Source: Psychrobacter sp. APC 3281 (GTDB taxonomy: Bacteria; Pseudomonadota; Gammaproteobacteria; Pseudomonadales; Moraxellaceae). Taken from it: a DNA stretch of 64,000 nucleotides. The position numbers and the translations under genes were made by a program. The stretch lies in the NCBI RefSeq assembly GCF_030407815.1, contig NZ_JASDCS010000009.1:1-64000 (forward strand), written 5' to 3'. Positions within the stretch are counted from its first letter, which is position 1, and each line of letters begins with the position of its first letter. Below, one piece after another: positions 28,114-36,623 of this stretch. A model generated the notes under the pieces. The model was not told the origin of the DNA and did not search any database. It saw only the letters and a program-made list of their open reading frames with translations.

Positions 28114-28730
28114 AACTTAAGCCCTTGCTGCTCAGCAAAAATCTCTTCAGTGGGCTCATCTAATATATTGTCAGCAATATAATCAAATACATCATATATA
28201 TAGCCGATTTTTCCTGTTGCTCGATAAATCTTTTTATTGGGCTCAACCAACTTCAGTATTTCGTGCTTCTGGAGTCTTTCTAAAAGAGCGGCTACCTTTT
28301 CGTCATTGGGCTTTTTAGAAGCGCCTGTGATCTCAGAAACCTCGTTTAGCATACTTGCAAAATGCTTGTTATTATTTGCTTCTAAAACCAGCTCTGTTTG
28401 GTTTAGATTTTCACCAACAGTTAATACATTGCCCTCATCGGCTGTTGATAGGCAAGCAATCATTTCTACTATAGGCGCTATGTCATGATAAATTTCATTA
28501 AACTGTTTAACCACGGCTCTTCTGTCAGAGTCACTAGGTATATTATTTAAACCAGCATAAACCTCTCCATCACTGAAGGTGACTAGACTGACCCCAAATG
28601 GTTGTAGCTGAGACACCATACGATCATAGGCTACTTTATTATCTCTTAGATGCCTATACGCCTCTGGATAACTCACAGAGCATATAAATTTATTGTTCAT
28701 TAACAATCTGAGTATTTCATGCTCTTTCAT
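28110..28730 (-). CDS. jetB: Wadjet JetB/MksE-like subunit
   Basis: A 206-residue helical and winged-helix-like protein, the usual size of MukE/MksE/JetB, which binds the kleisin. It starts at a TAATG junction with the SMC gene and ends in an ATGA junction with the kleisin gene, so translation of the operon is tightly coupled. No catalytic motif is expected or seen. Confidence 0.72.
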   Translation of the reverse strand: MKEHEILRLLMNNKFICSVSYPEAYRHLRDNKVAYDRMVSQLQPFGVSLVTFSDGEVYAGLNNIPSDSDRRAVVKQFNEIYHDIAPIVEMIACLSTADEGNVLTVGENLNQTELVLEANNNKHFASMLNEVSEITGASKKPNDEKVAALLERLQKHEILKLVEPNKKIYRATGKIGYIYDVFDYIADNILDEPTEEIFAEQQGLKL

Positions 28731-31700
28731 TAGGAAAACACTCCAAATTCCTCAAGTTCTGAATCCTGAGTCAACATATACATATCATCCGTTTGAGAGA
28801 TTGAGTACATATTTCTGGTTTTATTGTGATGGCAGGCAATATTATTAGCGAATAATGGGACAACCTCGTCATCTGGATTCTCAGGAGCAGCGCACATTGC
28901 TGATATACCAAGTTTTTGTAGCAAGTTTAATAACTCACGAGTATTTTGCGGATCTAACACGCCAATTTCATCAATAAAGAATTTCAGCTCGACCTCATCG
29001 CTCGATGTGGTTGATATAACTGAGAGCAAAGAGATATAAATGATTAGCTGAGCAATACGCATGGTGCCGTTTGACCCCATATCTTTAAATACCTTTGCTC
29101 TTTTGGTTTCCTTGATTTCACCGCCGACCTGTTTGATTCTTAGACTGAAACTAAACTGCTCTGACAGTTTGATGTTCATCTGGTTTTGACCAATATAGTC
29201 TTGCACGAGTTGTAATTTGGACAGCAGTTCCTGATTAGGCATACGCGTTGTGTCATGGATGTCCTCATTAGCCCATCTTTGATGTGCATCAGTGAAGTCA
29301 GCCAAGGTGGAATACCATCTATTTTCTTTGATTCCCGAACTTATAGCTATATGAAGCTCCTCAATGGCTAAAGCTTCTAGTTTTTCACAAACCTCTTTGC
29401 ATTTAGTATTAATACGCTTCGAAAAATTACTCAAGCTATTATGAGCATCATCTAGCTTTGATTTAAATTCTCTAACTTGGTGAGCGGTGACTCGATACTG
29501 GCCAATGAGTGTATCTTTTTTAATTTCATGCTCATTGTGTAGGTAGTCGCTAAACTTTTTAGCTTGTATGTACCAGTTTTCCTGATCAGGTATACTGAGT
29601 AAGATACTGTCAGACATTAAGCTCTCAAACATAGACCCATTGGCGGTAAAGGGCTTTCTTATGGCCTTTAGTGCATAAATACCTTTTTCCATATTCTTTT
29701 TAGTGTCGCGAACCAAAGATTTGGCATCGTTCAAGACTGCTAAGCTTGCATTATGCAAGTCTTGCAAAGAATGTCCCGTATATTTAGGCTGCAAGGTATG
29801 ATCCACAACCAAAGCTTTATCAAAAGCGTTATTGGCATTGCCTAGACTTTCTTTAATGCTTATTAGGTCGATTTGTGCTCTATCAATTCGACCATTAATA
29901 TCCTTGGCTCTCTCATCAAGGGATTTGACATCTTCCTGCTTAGATATCAGAGCTTTATCAAAAGCCGCTTGTTTATCTACTAGCTCAATTGATAGACCAT
30001 TGCGTTTTTCAAACAGCATAGGTAAATCTCGATATTCTTCATCAATAAACTCGTAATAGTGCTTAACGCGTATTTTGGCTTTTTCAGCAACATCTAACTT
30101 TGTGGATAGGTGCTGCACTTTGGCTATAGTTTGGGCTATAACGTTATCATCGTAGCCATTTTCATCAATAGCCCTATCATGACGCTCTTGAGACTGATCA
30201 GCTTCAAGCTTCAAGCCTTCAATTTCTTCAACGTATTGTTGCTCTACCACCTGTTCTCTTTTTTTCTTATCTTCTTCTAGTTGTTCAATAGCCAATTTGT
30301 GACGGCTTACTATCTCCTGCTCAGAGATGTTCATCTGGGTATCAACAGTTTCGGAAGCTGATATTTGGTTATTAATTTGGTTATTAATTTCGTTTAATTG
30401 GTTCTCAATCTTACTCTTAGCTTCTTCAATTTCGTTTTCAGCTCTTATTTCTAGCTGTTTTTGCGTCGCTTGTTTATTTTCGATATCTTTTTCAGTGTTA
30501 ACCACATTGGTATTTGCCTTATAGACATCCTCATTGGCTTTTTTCTTAGTAATCTTGGCTTGATGAATTGTTTTTTCGAGTGATGAGATATTAGTTCTAC
30601 GTTCTAATATCTCATCCTCTAACACAAGTCTGTGCTCAGTAATACTTTCAAGGGTAAGTAGTTTTTTAGGATTATTAGTAGTGTCTATTTTTGATGTATC
30701 AAGATACAGCCCATACAGAGTCTCGTTGTCTAATTCTTTAGGTGCAAGCCACTGTGGTGATAGGTCAGAGCGGTTGAATAGGGATGGGTCGATACTTTTT
30801 CGTATCTGATTTATCAAAGGCGAAAGTACTTCATCGGCTTCATTTCTCAATAGGAAACTGAGTAATGTGTCATCTTTGAGCAAAGCATATAGGTCATCAA
30901 TATCAGAGGTCTTATCAGCGATATCGTTTAATAAGCGTTCATGCTCTCTTTGTAGTTTTTCATACTCCTTACTGGTCTCATCTAGATATTTTTCAGCTGT
31001 TCTTTGATTTTTTATGTCCTGATTAAGTCGAGTTTTAGCATTGTCTAAATTGAGCTTTAAGCTCTCCATTTCCTTGGCAAGCTCGAGGCTACATTTAATA
31101 TTTTTTAACTCTGATTCCAGGTTATTCTTATCGATAATAAGCTGGGTATGTTTTTCCTTGATGGCACTAGACTTGATTTCGTACTCTTTTTTAATAAGGC
31201 TAAGCTTAGCAGCCTTATCATCACCTAGGTTTGAAAGAGACTCGTAGTAACCCGTTTTAATCTGCTGTAGCATTAACGCTTGTTGAGAAACTAAACCATT
31301 TTTTTTAGACTCTATTTGCTTTAAGTCTTTAGCAAGTTGCTCTTTGATGTTTTCGATGATTTTAGTAGCATCCATCTCGTCTTTGCGTAGAGTTTTGAGT
31401 CGCTCATTCTCGTGCTTTATTTGCTCTTCAAGTGACGGGATCTCTCTAATCATATTTTGTAATATGGCCAATGGTTGATGATGCCCAGGTACACCCTCTT
31501 CAAAATCTCGTTTCGCTCTTTTAAGCTTTATTATCTTAGAGCTCAGATCATCTACTTCATTCTGCAATTGGCCTTTTTCTTTATCCCAAGCAATTTTAAT
31601 CTGGGTAATTGCTTGCTCTATAGCTTCAACTTTTAATTTGAGATCATCTTCAATGGTTTTATTTTCTACAATCTTTATATCAAAGGCTTTGACTAAGCCT

Positions 31701-32620
31701 CTGAGCGTCTTAACTGTTATCGATAGGGTATTTTGATTAGAAGCATTTTGCTCAACATATTGGCCTAGTTCGTTAAACTTACTTCTAAGTTGCTCAACCT
31801 CATTCCATGAGTTACGATCTGAAAGCCACTTATTGGTATCAACCCCTTGTGAGTCTATAGAAATCTCATTATTCTGAACTTTATTTTCTGTCTTCATTGC
31901 TTCAACCAAAAACTCACATATTTGATCAAACTCAATTTTACTTTTTAGAATATTGCTAGCGATTAAGGAAAACCCGTAGAAACTACCTCTACCGACAGCC
32001 AGTGAGTAATCAGGACGAAGCTCATTGATGGTTTGTAGAGCCTTGGATGAACGAATAGAGGCTTTTAAGCGCCTATTAGGACAATTAGATATGATGGCCT
32101 CGTAAGCCAGTTGCTTGATATTATTTGAGACGTTAAAACCTTGAGATTCGATTGTGCTTTTAACTTCTTCAAACTGCCTAAACCTTCGCTGATTGGTAGC
32201 ATCTTTTGTGACAAACCAGGTTTCATTGTATCCAGCATTGATAAAGTTGAAAATTTGTTGCCCCTCACTGCTCCGCCTGAGGATCACGCATTTTTTTTCG
32301 CCCTGTCTTCTGTATTCATAAACCAAGTAGCTGTCATCATAAGGAATATAAAAGTCAATAAAGCTTTTAACCGCTTCATTCTTTTTAGAAACCTCACTCA
32401 ATCTAGTGCCAAAAAAAGGAATGACTGCTCCCATCAGGGTGGTTTTGCCTGCGCTATTGCGCCCCGTAATGATTGTGTTATCACCAACTTCAATGAGGTG
32501 GCTTTGACCTTTAGGGTAACTGTTGATTAATGCGACACGTAGAAGCTTATTGATATCTTTTATAACTGGTTTCGTATTGTCTTCGTTTGCTATGCCTAAG
32601 GCTTCATCCGTTTTCAGCAT
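28730..32620 (-). CDS. jetC: Wadjet JetC/MksB-like SMC ATPase
   Basis: A 1296-residue SMC-like ATPase. Walker A is GRNSAGKT at residues 53-60. Two very long coiled coils (about 270-560 and 690-1050) flank a non-coiled hinge near 590-680. The C-terminal head has an ABC-signature-like GSNGTMRIAQL and Walker B FFIDEIGVLD. In Wadjet the SMC complex extrudes loops on circular plasmids, which JetD then cleaves. It is the first gene of the operon, with AAAGGAT before its ATG. Confidence 0.88.
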   Translation of the reverse strand: MLKTDEALGIANEDNTKPVIKDINKLLRVALINSYPKGQSHLIEVGDNTIITGRNSAGKTTLMGAVIPFFGTRLSEVSKKNEAVKSFIDFYIPYDDSYLVYEYRRQGEKKCVILRRSSEGQQIFNFINAGYNETWFVTKDATNQRRFRQFEEVKSTIESQGFNVSNNIKQLAYEAIISNCPNRRLKASIRSSKALQTINELRPDYSLAVGRGSFYGFSLIASNILKSKIEFDQICEFLVEAMKTENKVQNNEISIDSQGVDTNKWLSDRNSWNEVEQLRSKFNELGQYVEQNASNQNTLSITVKTLRGLVKAFDIKIVENKTIEDDLKLKVEAIEQAITQIKIAWDKEKGQLQNEVDDLSSKIIKLKRAKRDFEEGVPGHHQPLAILQNMIREIPSLEEQIKHENERLKTLRKDEMDATKIIENIKEQLAKDLKQIESKKNGLVSQQALMLQQIKTGYYESLSNLGDDKAAKLSLIKKEYEIKSSAIKEKHTQLIIDKNNLESELKNIKCSLELAKEMESLKLNLDNAKTRLNQDIKNQRTAEKYLDETSKEYEKLQREHERLLNDIADKTSDIDDLYALLKDDTLLSFLLRNEADEVLSPLINQIRKSIDPSLFNRSDLSPQWLAPKELDNETLYGLYLDTSKIDTTNNPKKLLTLESITEHRLVLEDEILERRTNISSLEKTIHQAKITKKKANEDVYKANTNVVNTEKDIENKQATQKQLEIRAENEIEEAKSKIENQLNEINNQINNQISASETVDTQMNISEQEIVSRHKLAIEQLEEDKKKREQVVEQQYVEEIEGLKLEADQSQERHDRAIDENGYDDNVIAQTIAKVQHLSTKLDVAEKAKIRVKHYYEFIDEEYRDLPMLFEKRNGLSIELVDKQAAFDKALISKQEDVKSLDERAKDINGRIDRAQIDLISIKESLGNANNAFDKALVVDHTLQPKYTGHSLQDLHNASLAVLNDAKSLVRDTKKNMEKGIYALKAIRKPFTANGSMFESLMSDSILLSIPDQENWYIQAKKFSDYLHNEHEIKKDTLIGQYRVTAHQVREFKSKLDDAHNSLSNFSKRINTKCKEVCEKLEALAIEELHIAISSGIKENRWYSTLADFTDAHQRWANEDIHDTTRMPNQELLSKLQLVQDYIGQNQMNIKLSEQFSFSLRIKQVGGEIKETKRAKVFKDMGSNGTMRIAQLIIYISLLSVISTTSSDEVELKFFIDEIGVLDPQNTRELLNLLQKLGISAMCAAPENPDDEVVPLFANNIACHHNKTRNMYSISQTDDMYMLTQDSELEEFGVFS

Positions 32621-32779
32621 CTTTAATCCTTTCTATGATATATAAAACCAAGTTTTAAATTCTTGAGTTATTTCAGTCTACTTCATTTCACTTTTATTAT
32701 GAGTGACCATAATCATATCAATATTATCGTATTATTAAGTGCTTTAGGCATCAGCTCTTATTAATAACTCAACAATATA

Positions 32780-32794
32780 CGACAACTGTTGTCG
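32780..32794. promoter_or_regulatory. 15-bp palindrome upstream of the SMC operon
   Basis: CGACAAC T GTTGTCG is a perfect 7-bp inverted repeat about 160 bp before the SMC gene start. On the minus strand its TTGTCG could act as a -35-like element. A related 15-mer lies upstream of the type III methylase gene at 43225-43239, identical at 12 of 15 positions in the same orientation. It may be a repressor site. No binding protein is known. Confidence 0.45.
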
Positions 32795-32825
32795 CCTTAC
32801 TTTCTAGTTTATTATTAGAGTTATT

Positions 32826-32854
32826 AAAAAAGCCAAATACACTTAGTATTTGGC
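32826..32854 (-). terminator. Terminator of the cysteine-rich 427-aa gene
   Basis: GCCAAATAC (32846-32854, minus strand) pairs with GTATTTGGC (32832-32840) around a 5-nt loop and is followed by six T on the minus strand. It lies 46 bases after that gene's stop codon and separates it from the SMC operon. Confidence 0.85.
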
Positions 32855-32900
32855 CTTAGTATAAGTTCCTCATACTAGATTTGGTTCTTTGTGTTTTACA

Positions 32901-34184
32901 CTACTTCAAATCATTGATTGTGATTGAGTAGTTAGTACTTTGAGCGCTTCCTAGAGTGGCATAACCCACTTGTTCAATAGCCTGCTGCGGTTTGTAAGGG
33001 TTAAACAGCTCATCGAGAGTGTAATGAAAACCGCAATCCTCTATCCCAAACACGTAATCAAAAAATACCTTTGCCATAGCAGACTGGGGGTGACTAGCGT
33101 CACGATAAGACTTGTTAGGATACCAACTACCACTAGATATCTTACTGAAAACCCGTTCGATATTACCTGAAATAGAGTTTGATGCATGCTTTCTAGTAAT
33201 ATTCGGTTTTTGCACGAAGGCAGCAGCACTTTCAACCGCTTTATAGATTATATAGTGCATAACAGATACAGAACATTCAGCTAAACAAACTCTAAGTAAG
33301 CTTACGAGCTTGTCACCAATAGACGGTGCCAAGTCATTTATCTTTGACCTAGTAATTAAGTAGCTCAAACATTCTCCTAGCTGTATTTGCTGGCACCAAC
33401 TTTCAAACTGAGGATTAGCTACTAAGGAACTGATATTCTTCTTAGATTTAGCATCCAACATTGCTTTAGTGAGATCGTCATTACCATAAGCAAACTCAAA
33501 ATTTACCTGATGATAATCAATTTCTAGTGCTCGTTTACTATTAACATTAACGTAGTCATAGCTCTCTTCAGGAGCTAATAGGAGTAGGTTCAATTTGAAA
33601 AGATGATGGAGTATATGTTCATCCAACCCAAAGAATGGTGACAAAGCTAATGATAGATTATTACGTAGAGAGATCGTTGTTTTTAGATTTTCTGTTCCTA
33701 GGCTGTCTATAGTGGCAGCAAGTAAAAGCCTATCTACTTCATTAAGATCAGTTACTGACGGGACCTCAGCTAATTGAATGCCTCTATAGTTATTAATATG
33801 TTCGAGAGTTGCTTGTCTTTGCTCTTCTTTTAAACGCTCTTGCTCAAGACAGTACTTTAGATGTTCTTGCTCTCTTCTTTCTAGAAAAACGTTCCAACAC
33901 TCGTCACATTGCCAACTATCAGGTTTTAAGTGAACCAGCTGTGAACGAGTATGGCAAACCTTAGGTTTACCGCAGTCTACACACTGGCAATCTAGTACGA
34001 TTAGGTGAGCATTTGCCTTAACGATATTAGGTATATCTTGATGCTTAGAGCCAAACTCTTGACCTATCTCTCTACAGGTATATATAAAACCACTTCTTTT
34101 ACCGCCTTCTCTTAGCCAGTACCTCTCACAGATAAGCTTATTAGTTTCTGTAATATCTGACTGATACTCTAATTTAGTTTTCAT
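32901..34184 (-). CDS. Unrecognised 427-aa protein with a cysteine cluster
   Basis: I do not recognise this family. The N-terminal 60 residues look helical, with an HTH-like stretch around IGQEFGSKHQD. A cysteine-rich metal-binding region follows (C66, C68, C71, C77, C93, C96). A charged coiled coil (about 100-130) leads to a helical C-terminal region of about 300 residues without a nuclease motif I would defend. It is monocistronic with its own terminator and a GAGAGATAAGT RBS. It is read divergently from a controller-type HTH gene, and its perfect TATAAT (34219-34224, minus strand) overlaps a C-box-like operator. Confidence 0.8.
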   Translation of the reverse strand: MKTKLEYQSDITETNKLICERYWLREGGKRSGFIYTCREIGQEFGSKHQDIPNIVKANAHLIVLDCQCVDCGKPKVCHTRSQLVHLKPDSWQCDECWNVFLERREQEHLKYCLEQERLKEEQRQATLEHINNYRGIQLAEVPSVTDLNEVDRLLLAATIDSLGTENLKTTISLRNNLSLALSPFFGLDEHILHHLFKLNLLLLAPEESYDYVNVNSKRALEIDYHQVNFEFAYGNDDLTKAMLDAKSKKNISSLVANPQFESWCQQIQLGECLSYLITRSKINDLAPSIGDKLVSLLRVCLAECSVSVMHYIIYKAVESAAAFVQKPNITRKHASNSISGNIERVFSKISSGSWYPNKSYRDASHPQSAMAKVFFDYVFGIEDCGFHYTLDELFNPYKPQQAIEQVGYATLGSAQSTNYSITINDLK

Positions 34185-34201
34185 ACTTATCTCTCAATAC
34201 C

Positions 34202-34231
34202 GACTATATCCCGTGGATATTATAGCTGACC
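34202..34231. promoter_or_regulatory. C-box-like operator between divergent genes
   Basis: The sequence GACTATATCCCGTGGATATT (34202-34221), continuing TATAGCTGAC, resembles C-boxes of restriction-modification controller proteins: two GACT/TATAG-type half sites around a central CGTG. Its core ATATCC CGT GGATAT is palindromic (34206-34220). It overlaps the minus-strand -10 TATAAT at 34219-34224. It lies about 38 bp before the likely start of the HTH gene, so one site could set both genes. Confidence 0.5.
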
Positions 34232-34268
34232 ACTGTGAGTATTGCTATTTTTAGCAGTGGTTAATGAG

Positions 34269-34478
34269 ATGACGACAGATGAGCGCATGATAGCTTTTGG
34301 AAAGCGTGTTCGTGAGGTACGAAGAAATAAAGGAATATCTCAGGAAAAACTGGCTGAACTAGCAGGAATCGATAGAAGCTATATGGGAAATATTGAGCGT
34401 GGTGAGAAGAACATCACGCTCAAAAAGGTCTATGAGATCTGTGAGGCTTTAGGAGTTGACATAAATGATCTAGTTTAA
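34269..34478 (+). CDS. Controller-type XRE/HTH transcriptional regulator
   Basis: About 69 residues, nearly all one Cro/C1-type HTH domain: GKRVREVRRNKGISQEKLAE, then GIDRSYMGNIERGEKNITL. The IERGxxNxxL pattern is typical of controller (C) proteins of R-M systems. The frame is open from 34242 (TTG), but homologues of this size begin close to residue M at 34269. No strong RBS precedes it, which would fit a leaderless mRNA as seen for some C genes. It probably autoregulates and controls the divergent 427-aa gene. Confidence 0.78.
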   Translation: MTTDERMIAFGKRVREVRRNKGISQEKLAELAGIDRSYMGNIERGEKNITLKKVYEICEALGVDINDLV

Positions 34479-34493
34479 TAGTCCGAGATCATC

Positions 34494-36623
34494 CTAGTTA
34501 TCGTCATTTTCAACATTATTTACTAACTGCTGCCAATCATCGGTAATTTGCTTCCAATCAACATCTCTTTGTATGTCTTCACCTTTAGAATTTTTACCTG
34601 TCCATACGTCCCAATAATCTGGATCATTTGATTTTGGGCGATGACCTTCTGGTAAATGATTCATTTCAACTAAAACTGGTAGCTCAGAAGCCCATCCTAG
34701 CAAAAACGCATTTCTTGAAGGCAACCCTGGTAAATCTCGCAACAAACCTCTTAAGTTATCAGGAACAAGCTTGTGTACCAATTCTTGATCTCTTTCATTA
34801 CTTATTCGGTGTAAGAGAAAACTATTACATTGAGATAATACAGTAGGGGATAGTTCGCTTGGTCTCTGTGATGACAAAACCATGCCTAGCCCAAACTTTC
34901 GTCCCTCACGAGCGATCTTTTCAAACACCTTGCAACATACTTCCGCAGAGCCATGATACTCATTATCATCTTTGTAACGTTTGACGAATGTATGCGCCTC
35001 TTCCATGACTAACACTGTCGGTAGTGTTTTTCCGTCATTTAGTTTGCGATATCTCTGTAAAGACTCTAACGTTATCCGAGCAATAACAGCCGTTAAAACA
35101 TGAATAATATCAGCAGGCACTAAGGATAAGTCTATAACCGTCACTGAACCGTTTGAGGCTTTGTTATCTCCGATGTATTTCTCTAGCCATTCATGCAGTT
35201 CTATATTCGAATCGCTCGAAATAGACTTCATTCGAGTATCCGAAAGAATTGAACGTACTCTCATTAGTAGAGTCTCAACATGATCTGTTACTTTCAAAAG
35301 CTCAGCATTTGCCTCAAGACTTTTGATAAGCTGATTACCCTCAAACTTTCTAGGGATATCCGCATCTATTGGTAAAACGTCAGTATCTTGTCCTCCAAAG
35401 CTTGAATGTGCTTTTTTTAGAAACCCATAAAACTCAATTATTTCGGGTCTAGTAAACTGCCATATTGGATAATTTCCACTTCTAGATTGCTCAAAACTAT
35501 TAATTTTAATAATTACTTCATTTAAAGACTCACTTTGCTCTTCACTAAATTCATTAAGAGGGCTTAAGCCGTCCCTCCATTTCTTGATCATCTCAAGAAA
35601 ATTCTTTGGATATGGAAACTTTGTATAAGGTCCACTAGAGTGCATCTCTATATGTGTGATATTTAACAAAATCTTTAAATGTCTACGCATTTCCTGACTA
35701 GTAGTTAAACCTTCTTGGAAAACACCCTCTCGGACATTTCGTAGGGATTGTATTAAAGTTGGACGCTGTGTCTTTGCACTCGCTTGAGTAAATGCACACC
35801 ATTCGGCACTATTCCAGAACCACAATGGTACTTCTAAAGCCTCTGACGTATTTTCTTCTATGCTGCTTTCAGTAGAGTCTGATATAGAAGCGTCAACTTT
35901 AAAAATCTTAGCTGTGGTCAAGTCCTCGAAGGTTTTTGCATACTCACCATTAGGATCTAATACAATAAACCTTGCATTAGGTTCACCACCGTCAGTCCTA
36001 GCCTTTTTAGCAGCATCAAGTGACCAGCGAATTAAACCAGCTACAGAACAAGACTTACCACTGCCTGTATTACCTAACACCGCTAAATGTCTACCAAACA
36101 ATCTATCAGGATCAATCATTACTTTCGCATCATTAGCTAGAGGGCTTGTACCTATCAAAACTCGTCTATTTGCTCCTGATTCAATGATGTCTCTGAGCTG
36201 GCTTTTGGTAGGCAGCAGTACAGGCACACCAACACTTGGATAACCTTTTACACCACGTACGAATTTATAATGTTCATTACCACAACTATCTGTTTCGTCA
36301 AAAATCAAACATCCTAAAGGGTTTAAACTCATTTTTCTTAGAGGATAAGGTAAGTCTATAAGACCAAAATCCTGCAGCCCCCGTCTCTTGGGGTATTGTG
36401 AGCGTTCAATTGTTATCCATTCTACTTGACCTACAAGATAGCCTGAATCACTTGGAATAAGCAGATACCCGTTAACTCTTGGAAATGGGCGAGGCGTACC
36501 AGTATTCAAAGCTGTTCCATCTGGAGCGTCAATATCAATAAGTACCTTGATTTGATCTGGAGATACAAAATCAACAGTACCAACCCTTAATGACTCTGCG
36601 TAAGCAACTGGAGATATTGACAT
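34494..36623 (-). CDS. HerA-type ATPase of a SIR2-HerA defence pair
   Basis: A 709-residue HerA/DUF87 hexameric ATPase. A HAS-barrel-like N-terminus (about 1-100) is followed by Walker A GNTGSGKS (184-191). Walker B is VLVMEEAHTF, and the sensor and arginine region is SQRPSELSPTVLSQCNSFL. HerA proteins pump or unwind DNA. Partnered with SIR2, they form the anti-phage complex (also called Nezha) that degrades NAD and cuts DNA. It starts at a TAATG junction with the SIR2 gene and ends 16 bp from the convergent HTH gene. Confidence 0.9.
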   Translation of the reverse strand: MSISPVAYAESLRVGTVDFVSPDQIKVLIDIDAPDGTALNTGTPRPFPRVNGYLLIPSDSGYLVGQVEWITIERSQYPKRRGLQDFGLIDLPYPLRKMSLNPLGCLIFDETDSCGNEHYKFVRGVKGYPSVGVPVLLPTKSQLRDIIESGANRRVLIGTSPLANDAKVMIDPDRLFGRHLAVLGNTGSGKSCSVAGLIRWSLDAAKKARTDGGEPNARFIVLDPNGEYAKTFEDLTTAKIFKVDASISDSTESSIEENTSEALEVPLWFWNSAEWCAFTQASAKTQRPTLIQSLRNVREGVFQEGLTTSQEMRRHLKILLNITHIEMHSSGPYTKFPYPKNFLEMIKKWRDGLSPLNEFSEEQSESLNEVIIKINSFEQSRSGNYPIWQFTRPEIIEFYGFLKKAHSSFGGQDTDVLPIDADIPRKFEGNQLIKSLEANAELLKVTDHVETLLMRVRSILSDTRMKSISSDSNIELHEWLEKYIGDNKASNGSVTVIDLSLVPADIIHVLTAVIARITLESLQRYRKLNDGKTLPTVLVMEEAHTFVKRYKDDNEYHGSAEVCCKVFEKIAREGRKFGLGMVLSSQRPSELSPTVLSQCNSFLLHRISNERDQELVHKLVPDNLRGLLRDLPGLPSRNAFLLGWASELPVLVEMNHLPEGHRPKSNDPDYWDVWTGKNSKGEDIQRDVDWKQITDDWQQLVNNVENDDN

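Noticed and set aside
26806..32620. Housekeeping chromosomal condensin MukBEF
   Set aside because: The operon includes a Toprim nuclease gene, lies in transposon cargo, and its SMC lacks the length and gene order of MukFEB.
34242..34268. Extended start of the HTH gene at TTG 34242
   Set aside because: The nine extra hydrophobic residues do not fit a controller protein, and no RBS precedes the TTG.
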